Assembly (NCBI GenBank): GCA_947498505.1
Contig: CANMKG010000008.1
Location: 62,001-126,000 of the forward strand
DNA: 64,000 bases
Origin: an uncultured Maribacter sp.
GTDB taxonomy: Bacteria; Bacteroidota; Bacteroidia; Flavobacteriales; Flavobacteriaceae
Direction of reading: 5' to 3'
The notes beneath the pieces were generated by a model, which saw only the letters and a list, made by a program, of their open reading frames with translations, made no database searches and was not told where the DNA came from. The translations under genes were made by a program, and so were the position numbers. Below are positions 1-8,474 of the stretch, in pieces (positions within the stretch are counted from its first letter, which is position 1; each line of letters opens with the position of its first letter).

Positions 1-105
1 CCTGATGGTACCGTAATAATGTCTAAACCCTTGGTTGGCGCATTTACGGGTATGGAAGTTAAAGTTTTTAATGATGAAAAAGTAAAAACTGACAAAACGG
101 AATGA
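1..105 (+). CDS. 3' end of an upstream gene, probably the RND adaptor (membrane fusion) protein
   Basis: An open frame enters from the left edge and ends at the TGA at 103-105. It gives the last 34 residues of a protein, with the fragment VGAFTGMEVKVF near its end. The stop overlaps the ATG of the RND pump gene (ATGA), which indicates translational coupling. Adaptor, pump and channel genes usually form one operon, so an HlyD/AcrA-type periplasmic adaptor is the natural guess. The visible part is too short to prove this by sequence. Confidence 0.55.
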   Translation, partial: PDGTVIMSKPLVGAFTGMEVKVFNDEKVKTDKTE

Positions 106-3100
106 GAAGCATAATAGCCTATTTTATTAAATACCATGTTGCCGTAAATGTAATAATCATAGCATTTATGATTTTTGGTGTGGTCGGAGCTTTATCATTA
201 AAATCATCCTTCTTCCCACTAATAGATTCAAAAAACATACTTATAAATATTACATATCCAGGAGCATCTCCTTTGGAAATAGAAGAGGGTATAGTACTTA
301 AAATAGAAGATAATCTTAAAGGTTTAGAAGGTGTAGATAGAGTAACGTCAACCTCAAGAGAAAATAGAGGAAGTATAAATGTTGAAATAGAAAAAGGGCG
401 TGATATTGATTTCATGCTTCTGCAAGTAAAAAATGCTGTGGATAGAGTGCCTACTTTTCCAACAGGCATGGAACCCCTTGTGGTTTCTAAATTGGAAGCT
501 ATTCGGCCAACAATAAATTTTGCCATCAGCGGAGAAAATGTCCCTTTAAAAACGTTAAAGCAAATTAGTAGACAGGTTGAAAATGATATTCGAGCAATTG
601 ATGGAATATCTCAGATTAACATTTCGGGATATCCGGAAGAGGAAATTGAAATTGCTGTTAACGAGAATAGTTTGTTGGCATATCAATTATCTTTTGCTGA
701 AGTTGCAAATGCAGTTGCAAAAGCAAACATCTTGGTTACAGGAGGGAATATAAAAACTGATGCAGAACAGTATTTAATTCGTGCAAACAATAAATCTTAT
801 TACGGCAACGAATTATCTAATATAATGGTTAGAGCCGATGCTTCCGGACAAACTGTACGTTTATCGGATGTTGCAGAAATTAGAGATCGTTTTTCCGAAA
901 CACCTAATTCATCATATTACAATAAAAACCTTTCGGTTAGAACCACAATTACTAGCACTAATACTGAAGATTTAATTTCGTCTGCAGAGAAAGTAAAAGA
1001 ATATATTAAAACGTTTAATGCTAACAACAATAATATTCAGTTAAACGTCGTAAGCGATTTCTCCAAAACACTTACACAGCGAACACAATTGCTTACTGAG
1101 AATGCGATAATGGGAATTGTTTTGGTGCTTATTTTTTTATCACTGTTTTTAAATACTCGTTTAGCATTTTGGGTAGCGTTTGGCTTACCTGTAGCTTTTT
1201 TAGGGATGTTTATTTTTGCGGGTTACTTTAACGTTACCATTAATGTATTATCACTTTTCGGAATGATAATAGTTATTGGTATTCTTGTTGACGACGGTAT
1301 TGTTATAGCGGAAAACATTTATCAACATTATGAAAAAGGGAAATCCCCAATTCAAGCTGCTATAGATGGCACCATGGAGGTTATTCCTCCAATTATATCA
1401 GCTATTATAACAACCTTATTAGCGTTTTCAATTTTTCTTTTTTTAGATGGTAGAATAGGAGAGTTTTTTGGGCAAGTATCAATAGTTGTTATTTTAACCT
1501 TGGTAGTTTCTCTAGTTGAAGCTTTAATCATTTTACCAGCCCATTTGGCACATTCTAAAGCCTTGCGCCCGTCTAAAGAAGCACCAACAAGTGAAATTGG
1601 GAAAATCTTTGCGAAATTAAGAGCTATAAATAGATGGGGTGATAGTTTTATGGCATGGATGAGAGATAAGTTTTATAGCCCAGTATTACGATTTGCTTTA
1701 AAGTATAAATTATTTGTGTTTTCAATTTTTGTTTTTGCTTTATTGTTGACCTTAGGTTCTATTCAGGGTGGAATTGTTAGAAAATCCTTTTTCCCTAGAA
1801 TTGCAAGCGATAGAATACAGGTGAGTTTAGAAATGCCTAATGGTACAAATGAAAAAGTTACCGATTCGGTAATAAGTTTTATTGAAGGAAAGGCAGAAAT
1901 TGTAAATAATGAGCTAACTAAAAAATATTTATCAGACACTAGTAAAAACCTTTTCGAGAATATTATTAGAAATGTAGGCCCTGGTTCTTCATCGGCTACA
2001 CTTGTGATTAATTTACTGCCGGGAGAGGAACGTCCAGATGAGGTTACTGCTCAAATCGTTACCAATAGATTAAGAAAGCTTGTGGGACCCGTTATTGGTG
2101 TTGAAAGTTTAATATATGGTTCAGGAGGAAACTTTGGTGGTAGTCCAGTAGCAGTATCGCTTTTAGGAAACAATATAGGAGAATTAAAGGGAGCAAAAAA
2201 AGAGCTTAAAAAGGCTTTGCAAAACCATTCGGCATTAAAAGATGTAGCAGATAATGATCCCGCAGGGATTAAGGAAATAAGACTTGAGCTTAAAGAAAAT
2301 GCGTATTTATTAGGCTTAGATTTAAGAACGGTAATGAATCAGGTTAGAGCTGGTTTTTTTGGAACCCAAGCACAACGTTTTCAAAGAGGTCAAGATGAAA
2401 TAAGAGTGTGGGTGCGTTACAATCGTGAGAATAGATCATCTATTACCAATTTAGATGAAATGCGGATTTTAACACCAAGTGGTCAAAGAGTTCCGCTAAA
2501 GGAAATTTCCGAATACGTTATTGAACGAGGAGATGTAGCCATTAATAGACTAAAAGGTCAACGTGAGATTCAGGTCACAGCAGATATAAAGGATATTAAA
2601 ACTACATCTGGAACTGATATGATGGAAGAAATTCAAAACAACATTATGCCAGATATCCAAGCTAAATACCCAACAGTAACACCTTCCTATGAAGGACAAA
2701 ACAGAGAGGCGGGCAAATTACTAGGTTCTGTACAGTTTGTTGGTTTGTCAGTACTTGTACTTATCTACATTACCATAGCTTTTACTTTTAGGAGTTTTAG
2801 TCAACCATTTATGTTGCTCCTACTTATACCTTTCAGTATTACAGCTGTTGCCTGGGGCCATTGGCTGCATGATTTTCCCATTAATATACTTTCTATGTTA
2901 GGAATTATTGCTTTAATAGGAATTATGGTAAATGATGGGCTTGTACTTATAGGTAAATTTAATAGTAACCTTAGAGAAGGTTTAACATTTGATAATGCTA
3001 TTTACGAAGCAGGTAGGTCAAGATTTAGGGCTATTTTTTTAACATCGATAACTACCATTGCTGGTTTAGCACCTTTAATGTTGGAAAGCAGTAGACAGGC

Positions 3101-3347
3101 TAAATTTTTAATACCAATGGCAATTTCCATTGCATATGGAATTGGATTTGCAACAGTACTTACGCTTGTTATGTTACCTATATTTTTGTCATTTAGTAAT
3201 AAGGTTAAAGTTGGAGCCAAATGGCTTGCTACTGGCAATAAAGTAACCAAAGAAGAAGTAGAGCGAGCTATAAAGGAACAAAAGGATCGTTTGCGGCTTA
3301 ATGAAGAAATGAATGCGAAAAACCATGTTGTCAATGACGAAAATTAA
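102..3347 (+). CDS. RND-family efflux transporter, inner-membrane permease (AcrB/HAE1-like)
   Basis: Proton-driven inner-membrane pump of a tripartite exporter. The 1081 residues match the usual AcrB-type length and show the internal duplication: a first transmembrane helix at about 10-30, a large periplasmic loop, a helix bundle at about 335-490, a second loop, and a second bundle at about 880-1040. The proton-relay aspartate pair is visible in LVDDGIVIAEN (D397, D398), and the second half carries the matching MVNDGLVL. The N-terminal loop has the typical SFFPLID and YPGASPLEIEE stretches. The start codon overlaps the preceding stop, and a TolC-type gene follows after 21 nt. The substrate cannot be told; HAE1-type pumps export hydrophobic or amphiphilic compounds. 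Confidence 0.93.
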   Translation: MRSIIAYFIKYHVAVNVIIIAFMIFGVVGALSLKSSFFPLIDSKNILINITYPGASPLEIEEGIVLKIEDNLKGLEGVDRVTSTSRENRGSINVEIEKGRDIDFMLLQVKNAVDRVPTFPTGMEPLVVSKLEAIRPTINFAISGENVPLKTLKQISRQVENDIRAIDGISQINISGYPEEEIEIAVNENSLLAYQLSFAEVANAVAKANILVTGGNIKTDAEQYLIRANNKSYYGNELSNIMVRADASGQTVRLSDVAEIRDRFSETPNSSYYNKNLSVRTTITSTNTEDLISSAEKVKEYIKTFNANNNNIQLNVVSDFSKTLTQRTQLLTENAIMGIVLVLIFLSLFLNTRLAFWVAFGLPVAFLGMFIFAGYFNVTINVLSLFGMIIVIGILVDDGIVIAENIYQHYEKGKSPIQAAIDGTMEVIPPIISAIITTLLAFSIFLFLDGRIGEFFGQVSIVVILTLVVSLVEALIILPAHLAHSKALRPSKEAPTSEIGKIFAKLRAINRWGDSFMAWMRDKFYSPVLRFALKYKLFVFSIFVFALLLTLGSIQGGIVRKSFFPRIASDRIQVSLEMPNGTNEKVTDSVISFIEGKAEIVNNELTKKYLSDTSKNLFENIIRNVGPGSSSATLVINLLPGEERPDEVTAQIVTNRLRKLVGPVIGVESLIYGSGGNFGGSPVAVSLLGNNIGELKGAKKELKKALQNHSALKDVADNDPAGIKEIRLELKENAYLLGLDLRTVMNQVRAGFFGTQAQRFQRGQDEIRVWVRYNRENRSSITNLDEMRILTPSGQRVPLKEISEYVIERGDVAINRLKGQREIQVTADIKDIKTTSGTDMMEEIQNNIMPDIQAKYPTVTPSYEGQNREAGKLLGSVQFVGLSVLVLIYITIAFTFRSFSQPFMLLLLIPFSITAVAWGHWLHDFPINILSMLGIIALIGIMVNDGLVLIGKFNSNLREGLTFDNAIYEAGRSRFRAIFLTSITTIAGLAPLMLESSRQAKFLIPMAISIAYGIGFATVLTLVMLPIFLSFSNKVKVGAKWLATGNKVTKEEVERAIKEQKDRLRLNEEMNAKNHVVNDEN

Positions 3348-3368
3348 ATTTATAGAAGTATCCCTTAA

Positions 3369-4757
3369 ATGAAAAAAAATATCATATTTAGTATACTTTT
3401 TTTATGTGCATTTAGTTTGATAAATGCTCAAAAAAAATTATTATCTAAGCAACAAGCTATAGTTATAACCTTGGAAAATAATTATGGAGTTAAAATGGCG
3501 AAAAATAATGTTGCTATTGCCGACAATAATAAAAATGTGCTCAATTCTGAGTATTTACCTAGAGTTACTGGAAGTGCGGGGGCTAATTATGTGAGAGACG
3601 ATTCTACGTTTGAGTTTCCAGGTCAGTTTCTGAGAGATCCCGATACTGGAGAAGATGCTTTAGATAGTGGTGGGAATCCTATACCTCGACCTGATGCGCA
3701 ATTAGATAAGGCGGAAGCACAGCGATATAACGCCACCATAACCGCAAATTATACCATTTTTGATGGATTAGGAAGGTTATATAATTATAAAAAATTAAAA
3801 GAGCAGTATAAGTTAAGTGAATTACAAGCTAGAGAAACCATTGAAAATACAATTTTACAATTGTTTAGTGTTTATTATGAAATAGCGCGACTAACGGAAA
3901 ATAAAAATGTTTTAGAACAAGTTCTGGAAGTTTCCAAAAAGCGCATACAAAGGGAAGAGTATTCCTTTGAATATGGGCAAAGTACGAAACTAGATATTTT
4001 AAATGCTCAAGTAGACGTTACTAATGATAGTATAAATTTATTGCAAACAAATTTACAGTTGAACAATGCAATAAGAGATTTAAACGTGGTTTTAAATAGA
4101 GATCTTGAAGAGAAATTTATGGTAGATACTCTGGTGACATTTATCCCTGAAATTAAGTTGGAGGATTATATTGAAAAAGCATCAACAAATAATGTTGCAT
4201 TGTTACAAACTGAGAAAAATTTAAAAATAAATGCTTACGATATAAAAGTGAATAAATCAGGATATTTACCAACTGTTGCATTAAATGGATCCTACGGATG
4301 GAATTTGACTAATGGGGCGCCTTCAGCTTTTTTTCCAGGAGTAAATACCGATAATTGGAGATTGGGTGTTGGAGCCAGTTTAACCTGGAATTTATTTGAT
4401 GGAGGAGGAACAATAGTCAGAGTTAAAAATGCTAAAATTGCCTATGAGAATCAGGAGTTATTAAAAAAACAGATTTTATTAGAGGTAAATAGAGATATTC
4501 AAAACGCTAAAGCTATTTATACAAATCGTCTGAACATTTTTGAAATACAGGAGCAAAATGTAGCAACAAATCAAAACAATTTTGAACGGTCTAAAGAACA
4601 ATTTCAACTGGGAAGAATAAGCTCGATTGAATTTAGGCAAGCGCAAATTAATTTGCTAAATGCAGAGACAAACAAAAATCTGGCAAAATATGATGCTAAA
4701 CTAGCGGAACTACAATTGCTTCAACTTACGGGTCAATTATTAAATATTGAATTTTAA
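3369..4757 (+). CDS. TolC-family outer-membrane efflux channel
   Basis: Outer-membrane exit duct of the tripartite exporter with the RND pump just upstream. The 462-residue protein begins with a signal peptide (MKKNIIFSILFLCAFSLINAQ, cleavage before or after the Q). Two long helical repeats follow, typical of the OEP/TolC family: at about 130-235 (with IARLTENKNVLEQVLEVSKKR) and about 345-455 (with NRDIQNAKAIYTNR). The last codons overlap the last codons of the convergent DUF2807-like gene by 3 nt. No terminator separates the two. Confidence 0.9.
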   Translation: MKKNIIFSILFLCAFSLINAQKKLLSKQQAIVITLENNYGVKMAKNNVAIADNNKNVLNSEYLPRVTGSAGANYVRDDSTFEFPGQFLRDPDTGEDALDSGGNPIPRPDAQLDKAEAQRYNATITANYTIFDGLGRLYNYKKLKEQYKLSELQARETIENTILQLFSVYYEIARLTENKNVLEQVLEVSKKRIQREEYSFEYGQSTKLDILNAQVDVTNDSINLLQTNLQLNNAIRDLNVVLNRDLEEKFMVDTLVTFIPEIKLEDYIEKASTNNVALLQTEKNLKINAYDIKVNKSGYLPTVALNGSYGWNLTNGAPSAFFPGVNTDNWRLGVGASLTWNLFDGGGTIVRVKNAKIAYENQELLKKQILLEVNRDIQNAKAIYTNRLNIFEIQEQNVATNQNNFERSKEQFQLGRISSIEFRQAQINLLNAETNKNLAKYDAKLAELQLLQLTGQLLNIEF

Positions 4758-5434
4758 TCTATAAGTTTAATTTTACCTCCAAAAACTTTGTTCTTATCAA
4801 TAGTTTTTGGGCTTCCGTAAACCTCAATATTACCTCCAGCTCTGGCAGTAGCCTTTACAAAATCAGTTCCATTAATTTCTGCATCTCCACCAGCATTTGC
4901 TGAAACTTCAGTACTTTCTGTAACTAAAGCCTTGTTTCTTACTTTTCCTCCTGCATTAGCTATTACCTCTTGCTTTTTTGCTTTACCAGTTAGGGTAATA
5001 ATCCCTCCTGAAGACGATTTAGTAATAAGGTTGTCAATATCTACTTTAAGGGTTATTTTCCCCGCTTCTTGGGCAGCAATTTTAACGTTACTTCCTGAAA
5101 CGGTTTCTTTAGAATTAATCTTTGCATTTTCATTAGCATCAATAAGTGTTAATTCATTTTTGTAATAAACAGTTGCTTTTACGGTTCCTCCGGCTCCTTG
5201 GTTATCAAATTCCATTCTAATTTTTAGCAACCCATTTTTTAAAGAAACTACAGCCTCATCCATATCTTCACCGGTTAGCACAACTTTATTTTCGTTACTT
5301 TTTACTAGTGAAACTTCAATACGGTCAAATACCTTTATTTTATCAAAATCTTCAATTGTTTTAGTAAAATTATCTTGAGCAAAGCCACTATGGGCAAGCA
5401 CTATAGTAAGTAATAATATTGCAACATCTTTCAT
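4754..5434 (-). CDS. Secreted head-GIN-domain (DUF2807-like) protein
   Basis: Envelope protein of unknown function. I place the start at the ATG at 5434 because it opens a clean signal peptide (MKDVAILLLTIVLAHSGFAQ); a longer reading to 5470 puts unrelated residues before it. After the signal the sequence is rich in short valine/lysine beta strands with repeated asparagine/glycine turns (NAGGKVRNKA, NAGGDAEIN, ARAGGNIEVYG). This is the pattern of the Bacteroidetes head-GIN/DUF2807 beta-helix fold. The gene is convergent with and slightly overlaps the TolC-type gene, so it is not part of the exporter operon. Confidence 0.8.
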   Translation of the reverse strand: MKDVAILLLTIVLAHSGFAQDNFTKTIEDFDKIKVFDRIEVSLVKSNENKVVLTGEDMDEAVVSLKNGLLKIRMEFDNQGAGGTVKATVYYKNELTLIDANENAKINSKETVSGSNVKIAAQEAGKITLKVDIDNLITKSSSGGIITLTGKAKKQEVIANAGGKVRNKALVTESTEVSANAGGDAEINGTDFVKATARAGGNIEVYGSPKTIDKNKVFGGKIKLID

Positions 5435-5617
5435 AATATTAAATTTAATTAAACACAAAAGGGTATTCAAAAATATAGAACATTACTATTTATGTGCACT
5501 AATTAACAGTTTTTAACCACATGTGAGGTTAAAATCAATATGTTTAGTTCAAAAAGTGATAAATAGTTGGTCATAATCCTTAGAAGATTTTATATTTACG
5601 GGGCGCTAATAGATTAC

Positions 5618-5809
5618 ATGTCGTACGTATTATTTACATCTGAGGAGCAGTATTTTGTAGAATATCTTTTGGAGCAATTGATATTAAGTAGCAGTATATC
5701 TGAAGCAATGGTTTTTGACGATATGGAGCTGGCCTTGAGATTTAAAAAAATGCTCGGAGAAAAATGTTGTCTAGATTGCTCTGTGAATACATACATTCCT
5801 TCTGACTAA
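5618..5809 (+). CDS. Small hypothetical protein
   Basis: A 63-residue frame starting at the ATG at 5618 (MSYVLFTSEEQYF). The frame could be extended to a TTG at 5567, but that is less convincing. It contains a Cys-Cys-x2-Cys cluster near the end (KCCLDCSVN) and an acidic helical middle. There is no signal peptide or membrane segment. I do not recognise a family. It lies alone between two genes on the opposite strand. It could be a real small flavobacterial gene or a chance frame. Confidence 0.45.
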   Translation: MSYVLFTSEEQYFVEYLLEQLILSSSISEAMVFDDMELALRFKKMLGEKCCLDCSVNTYIPSD

Positions 5810-5815
5810 AACGCA

Positions 5816-6241
5816 CTAGTTTTTTGTGGTAACTAATAAGTCTGAAATTACCCTACCCTTTCTAAGTTGAACTTTATAAATAGAACCTTTTTTACTATTT
5901 ATCCTAACAATGTTCTTAATTTTATATCCTTCAAATTCTAGGGCGATTCTATTTTTTACTTTTAAAGGAACCTTTTTTCTTTTTACTTCATTTTGGGTTT
6001 CAATCCAGGTGCCGTCTACTTTAAATTTAGCTAAGTACTCCGTTCCGTTCATTGTAAAGTCAGCTACCCACCACATGGTATTTGAATAGTAGCTCCATTG
6101 AACCACTTTTACTTTCGGGTATTTGATATCAAAAGTATGCTGGACTTTTTTGGGGACATTAGAAATAGGACTAAAACCACTTACTCCTAGACTTAGCGTA
6201 ACTAAGAAAATACATGTGAAAATGGGTTTTACATAATTCAT
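5816..6241 (-). CDS. Secreted PepSY-like (putative beta-lactamase-inhibitor-like) protein
   Basis: 141 residues with a signal peptide ending near GVSGF. A single small domain follows, with VPKKVQHTFDIKYPKVKVVQW, then an aromatic-rich strand and YLAKFKVDGTWIET. This arrangement resembles the PepSY-like putative beta-lactamase-inhibitor family (PF11396) common as small secreted Bacteroidetes proteins. Its role is unknown. It ends 6 nt after the small frame at 5618-5809 on the other strand. Confidence 0.65.
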   Translation of the reverse strand: MNYVKPIFTCIFLVTLSLGVSGFSPISNVPKKVQHTFDIKYPKVKVVQWSYYSNTMWWVADFTMNGTEYLAKFKVDGTWIETQNEVKRKKVPLKVKNRIALEFEGYKIKNIVRINSKKGSIYKVQLRKGRVISDLLVTTKN

Positions 6242-6413
6242 TTCTAACGAAAATAGTGTAGTATAAATTTAAGATTATTTTCGTTAGCAATTTTACTGTC
6301 TTGCTGTTATTTGTATGTTAATTCTTTGAATTGTAGAATTGAATACATGAGCTGTGGTTTTGAGGAAGGATATTAGGGTAAACTCATGTTCCATCATACA
6401 GGATAATTAAATC

Positions 6414-7013
6414 TTATGTTTTAACTTTATTTTCATCATTTTGCATTTTAAAAAGGATAAAAATGAGAGCCTCATATTTATCCTTAAGGCTCACTCTAAG
6501 TATATTAAATGCTTTGGTAATCTGTTTTTCAACAGCCTTTGGAGAAATTTTTAAGTATTCAGCAATTTCAATATTTGACAAACCTTCTTTTTTGCTCATT
6601 GAAAAAATTTGACGACATTTTGGTGGTAGTTTTTCAATTTCTCTTGATACGATATCTATCATCTTTTCGATTATTGTATCATCCTTGTTTTCAATAGTTT
6701 CTGATAGTGATTCGTAATATTTCATTTGTAGAAGCATAACGGACTTACCTTTTTTATAGGTGTTAACGAATTCATTGTAAACAGATTTGTAGAGAAAACT
6801 TTGTATTGAAAATTCAATGTTTAATTTTTTTCGATGTTGCCAAGTTTTTAAAAATACATTTTGAACAATATCCTCTGCTATAGCGTGGTCATTAACTAGA
6901 GTCATTGCATAGGCATATAATTTTCGATGTAGTTTATCCAACAAGTACATATATGCCTTTTCCTCTCCATTTTTAAGACTTTTGATTAAATCTCTATTTG
7001 TTTTATAATTCAT
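6414..7013 (-). CDS. ECF-type RNA polymerase sigma factor
   Basis: 199 residues with the two ECF domains. Region 2 is near 25-90 (AIAEDIVQNVFLKTWQHR). Region 4 is near 135-180 (LPPKCRQIFSMSKKEGLSNIEIAEYL, then the recognition helix ISPKAVEKQITKAF). The gene is divergent from a FecR-like anti-sigma gene at 7145. An STN-domain SusC follows, so this is very likely the sigma factor of a trans-envelope relay: polysaccharide bound by SusC, signal to FecR, release of this sigma, induction of the susCD-sulfatase-GH43 genes. The control target is inferred from position. Confidence 0.93.
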   Translation of the reverse strand: MNYKTNRDLIKSLKNGEEKAYMYLLDKLHRKLYAYAMTLVNDHAIAEDIVQNVFLKTWQHRKKLNIEFSIQSFLYKSVYNEFVNTYKKGKSVMLLQMKYYESLSETIENKDDTIIEKMIDIVSREIEKLPPKCRQIFSMSKKEGLSNIEIAEYLKISPKAVEKQITKAFNILRVSLKDKYEALIFILFKMQNDENKVKT

Positions 7014-7144
7014 CTTGAATAAAATATGAATATTACATTTTTTTGGTCAATATTATATGAATTCAATAAAAATACATAAAAAAAGGTAGGGTATTGTAAA
7101 TCTGCTTTGTAATAATAGTATAGAGTAGCATACAAATTAAGCAA

Positions 7145-8308
7145 ATGACCGAAGATAAAATAAAGGACAGCCTGGTTAGGTACATAAACAATGCTGCAAG
7201 TGCTTCAGATTTAGATTCTTTAGACGACTGGGTCAGAGATGAAAAAAACTATTTGGTTTTTAAAGAGTATGTTAAAACACATTTTGCAATAACTATTGGT
7301 ATGAACAACCCAGACCCTAGTAATTTAAGAGACCTTTTACTAAATGAAATACGGAAGGATAAAAACGTATTTCGTAAAAGAAGATTCAACAAATTTTTAA
7401 AGTACGCCGCTGTTGGTTTGTTTTTAATTGGTGTAGGATACTTTTTTAAACAAGAGAGTGCAATTCTTGGAAATGAAGATATTGTTATTCAAAAAAATGA
7501 TGAAATTACTTTGGAACTGGAAAATGGTGAAAAAGTAATCATTTCGGAAGATGGAGCTTCTAAAATTACCAATGCTAATGGAAAAATAATAGGAGAGCAA
7601 GAAGGAGCTAAATTAGTTTATAATGATGAACTTTCTGCTAGTGAACTTTCTTATAATACACTTAAAATTCCTTATGGAAAAAGATTCAATATTGTATTGT
7701 CGGATGGTACCAGAGTTTTTATGAATGCAGGAAGCTCTATTAAATACCCTACTAAATTTATAAAGGGATTAGACAGAAAAGTGTTTTTGGAAGGTGAGGC
7801 TTTTTTTGAGGTATCTCATGACAAAGAACATTCCTTTATAGTTGATGCCCAAGATTTAAAGGTAAGGGTGTATGGTACAAAATTTAACCTTTCTAATTAT
7901 CCAGAGGATAATAATACACAGGTAGTGTTAACAGACGGCTCGGTGGGACTTTCATATAAATCTGCAAAAGCTGAAGATTCTAATGATACAGTATTGACCC
8001 CTGGTTTTATGGGTTCTTTTGATAAAGAGAAAAAAACAATTTCTACTTCGAAGGTAAATACATCATTGTATACGTCATGGGTTGAAGGCAACTTGGTATT
8101 CAAAGGAGCTCTCTTTGAAAAAATTATTGAAAGTCTTGAAAGACAATATAATGTTGTAATAATCAATAACAATAAGGAACTAGCCGATGAAAAATTTAAT
8201 GCTACGATTGAAACTAACAGAGAACCAATTGAAAAGGTGTTAGATTACTTCGATAGAGTGTATGATATTGAATATGAAGTTGTCAACAATAAAATCATTA
8301 TTAACTAA
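7145..8308 (+). CDS. FecR-family anti-sigma factor with DUF4974 domain
   Basis: 387-residue inner-membrane anti-sigma factor. The order is a cytoplasmic N-terminal sigma-binding region (about 1-75), one transmembrane helix near 82-100 (KYAAVGLFLIGVGYFF), then a periplasmic FecR domain with the hallmark IPYGKRFNIVLSDGTRVFMN. A C-terminal DUF4974 region near 315-387 (VFKGALFEKIIESLERQYNV) should contact the STN domain of the next gene's product. It is divergent from its presumed sigma factor (131-nt gap) and lies just upstream of that STN-bearing SusC. Confidence 0.92.
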   Translation: MTEDKIKDSLVRYINNAASASDLDSLDDWVRDEKNYLVFKEYVKTHFAITIGMNNPDPSNLRDLLLNEIRKDKNVFRKRRFNKFLKYAAVGLFLIGVGYFFKQESAILGNEDIVIQKNDEITLELENGEKVIISEDGASKITNANGKIIGEQEGAKLVYNDELSASELSYNTLKIPYGKRFNIVLSDGTRVFMNAGSSIKYPTKFIKGLDRKVFLEGEAFFEVSHDKEHSFIVDAQDLKVRVYGTKFNLSNYPEDNNTQVVLTDGSVGLSYKSAKAEDSNDTVLTPGFMGSFDKEKKTISTSKVNTSLYTSWVEGNLVFKGALFEKIIESLERQYNVVIINNNKELADEKFNATIETNREPIEKVLDYFDRVYDIEYEVVNNKIIIN

Positions 8309-8394
8309 TTTTTAATACGTGTATGGGAAAAATCTAATCGAAAAAAAGAATCACTATATGGTTGTATCCTGTTAGAATTAGGATTGACTAAAAA

Positions 8395-8422
8395 ATCGGG
8401 AAATGCAGGAACATTCCCCGAT
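8395..8422 (+). promoter_or_regulatory. Stem-loop in the leader between fecR and susC
   Basis: ATCGGGAAATG at 8395-8405 pairs with CATTCCCCGAT at 8412-8422 (11 positions, one mismatch) around the loop CAGGAA. No T-run follows, so it is not a normal terminator. It sits about 50 nt before the chosen susC start and contains an upstream ATG. It may be a leader structure; this is speculative. Confidence 0.3.
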
Positions 8423-8474
8423 AGAATCTAGTGACCACATTAATTCATGTAAATCACCGAAAACAATCAAAAAT

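Noticed and set aside
8403-8474. Upstream ATG start for the first SusC
   Set aside because: It lies within a stem-loop and would put 24 polar residues before the normal N-terminus and signal peptide.
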